Positions 6,369 to 6,845 of a DNA stretch of 6,845 nt are shown piece by piece. The stretch's first letter is position 1; the number at the start of each line of letters is the position of its first letter. The stretch is from an uncultured Gammaproteobacteria bacterium (GTDB taxonomy: Bacteria; Pseudomonadota; Gammaproteobacteria; GCA-002705445; GCA-002716945), in NCBI GenBank assembly GCA_913046125.1, contig CAJWRL010000047.1, positions 1 through 6,845 on the forward strand, given 5' to 3'. The notes beneath the pieces are model-generated. The model searched no databases. It saw nothing but the letters and a program-made list of their open reading frames with translations, and was not told where the DNA came from. The position numbers and the translations under genes were made by a program.

Positions 6369-6632
6369 AATAAGATTCCTGGCTTTTCAATTGCCGGCAA
6401 AACAGGAACAGCACAACGCGCTAAAGAAAACGGTCTAGGCTATGAAAAGGGCAAATACATTGCCAGTTTTGCCGGCTTTTTCCCTGTAAATAGTTCGAAA
6501 TACTGTATCTTAGTGGTAGTTGATTCACCTGAAGGAAGTATCTATGGCTCTACTGTTTCAGGGCCTGTTTTCAAGAATATTACCATGATATTATCCACCA
6601 AAAAATATGATTCCAGATCAGGTTATCAGTAA
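6369..6632 (+). pseudogene. C-terminal remnant of a class B penicillin-binding protein (FtsI/PBP2-like transpeptidase)
   Basis: Translating from 6369 gives NKIPGFSIAGKTGTAQ, the KTG box of the transpeptidase domain (Lys codon at 6399-6401), then YIASFAGFFPVNSSKYCILVVVDSP and YGSTVSGPVFKNI, the standard end of FtsI/PBP2-type proteins, and a TAA at 6630-6632. About 87 residues survive; such proteins are normally 550-650. The catalytic SxxK and SxN motifs are missing, an in-frame TGA lies at 6357-6359, and no usable start codon precedes the conserved part, so it cannot be an independent functional enzyme. It lies in the same frame as ilvA-LRR but is separated by two TGA stops. GC is about 39% (46% over 6381-6480), higher than its flanks, which hints at a different origin. 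The remnant identity is clear; which PBP it came from is not. Confidence 0.85.
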
Positions 6633-6845
6633 ACGTAGATAAAAAAACATATTCCTATCATTACATTATATATAGTATTTCTCCATCTTCACTAACTGTA
6701 TAGTATAAATTCAAAAAAAAGGCATATTTTAATTTGTATAAAAAATCATTTTTTTAGAATTATAAAATAAAAAAATATAAAAAAATAACATATTGACAAA
6801 TTATATACTGTAAAGCTATAATTTAAATCATTTTATTTTTTTTTA
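6633..6845. other. Gene-free, extremely AT-rich tail
   Basis: These 213 bases contain 33 G or C (about 15%), with runs of A and T. No ORF of note, RNA gene or GC-rich terminator hairpin is seen. Several TATAGTAT/TATAGTATA-like strings occur (6671, 6699), similar to the core of the rpiA/ilvA palindrome, but without good -35 partners. The only convincing element is the promoter at 6793-6822. The region looks like a spacer ahead of a gene beyond the window. Confidence 0.6.
6793..6822 (+). promoter_or_regulatory. Consensus sigma-70 promoter pointing out of the window
   Basis: TTGACA (6793-6798) and TATAAT (6817-6822) both match the sigma-70 consensus at all six positions with an 18-nt spacer, one more than optimal. 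A-tracts at 6764-6788 just upstream resemble an UP element for the RNA polymerase alpha subunit. Transcription would start near 6829 and read rightward into sequence not shown. Perfect boxes are rare by chance, but the very AT-rich context makes the -10 match less surprising than the -35. Confidence 0.65.

Noticed and set aside
5818..6632. Mobile element carrying the LRR and PBP pieces
   Set aside because: No transposase or integrase, terminal inverted repeats, target duplication or tRNA attachment site can be seen.
6733..6760. Possible terminator hairpin (AAAAAAT ... ATTTTTT)
   Set aside because: The arms are A/T only with almost no loop, too weak for an intrinsic terminator.

Overview
The window looks like a piece of an AT-rich (roughly one-third GC) gammaproteobacterial chromosome. 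The gene content and order point that way: a trpD-trpC pair followed closely by a speD-type gene and coq7, an rplM-rpsI pair, and a divergent rpiA/ilvA pair. From memory, trpGDC...speD-coq7 and divergent rpiA/ilvA also occur in Pseudomonas-like genomes. Low GC, tight packing and overlapping gene ends suggest a streamlined marine or host-associated lineage. The sequence alone does not fix the genus.

Positions 1-2380 hold a co-directional run on the + strand: the 3' part of trpD, then trpC, then a VOC/glyoxalase-fold gene, then a divergent S-adenosylmethionine decarboxylase (SpeD) homologue. The last three are translationally close or overlapping: trpC/VOC by 8 nt and VOC/speD by 11 nt. coq7 (ubiquinone hydroxylation) converges on this run from the minus strand with a 4-nt overlap. 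It is divergent from rplM-rpsI (ribosomal proteins L13 and S9). rpiA (minus) converges on rpsI with an 11-nt overlap and is divergent from ilvA across a 47-nt gap carrying a near-perfect 18-bp palindrome.

The unusual part is the right end, from about 5818. ilvA is a normal proteobacterial threonine deaminase up to the conserved YMVGG at residues 413-417, where a second ACT-like domain would be expected. Instead the frame runs directly into about 170 residues of regular 25-residue cysteine-containing leucine-rich repeats (LRR), entering in the middle of a repeat. Just after the stop, on the same strand, lies a start-less C-terminal remnant of a class B penicillin-binding protein with the KTG motif. 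A gene-free tail of about 15% GC follows, ending in a textbook TTGACA-N18-TATAAT promoter pointing out of the window.

The left two-thirds is therefore ordinary housekeeping: tryptophan, polyamine, ubiquinone, ribosome, pentose phosphate and isoleucine metabolism. The right end is a mosaic in which two partial foreign or displaced genes have been joined to ilvA. It could be a real domain fusion with new function, a recombination scar that shortened IlvA to a single-ACT form, or an assembly join. No complete undescribed multi-gene system is visible; the IlvA-LRR chimera is the strongest novelty.
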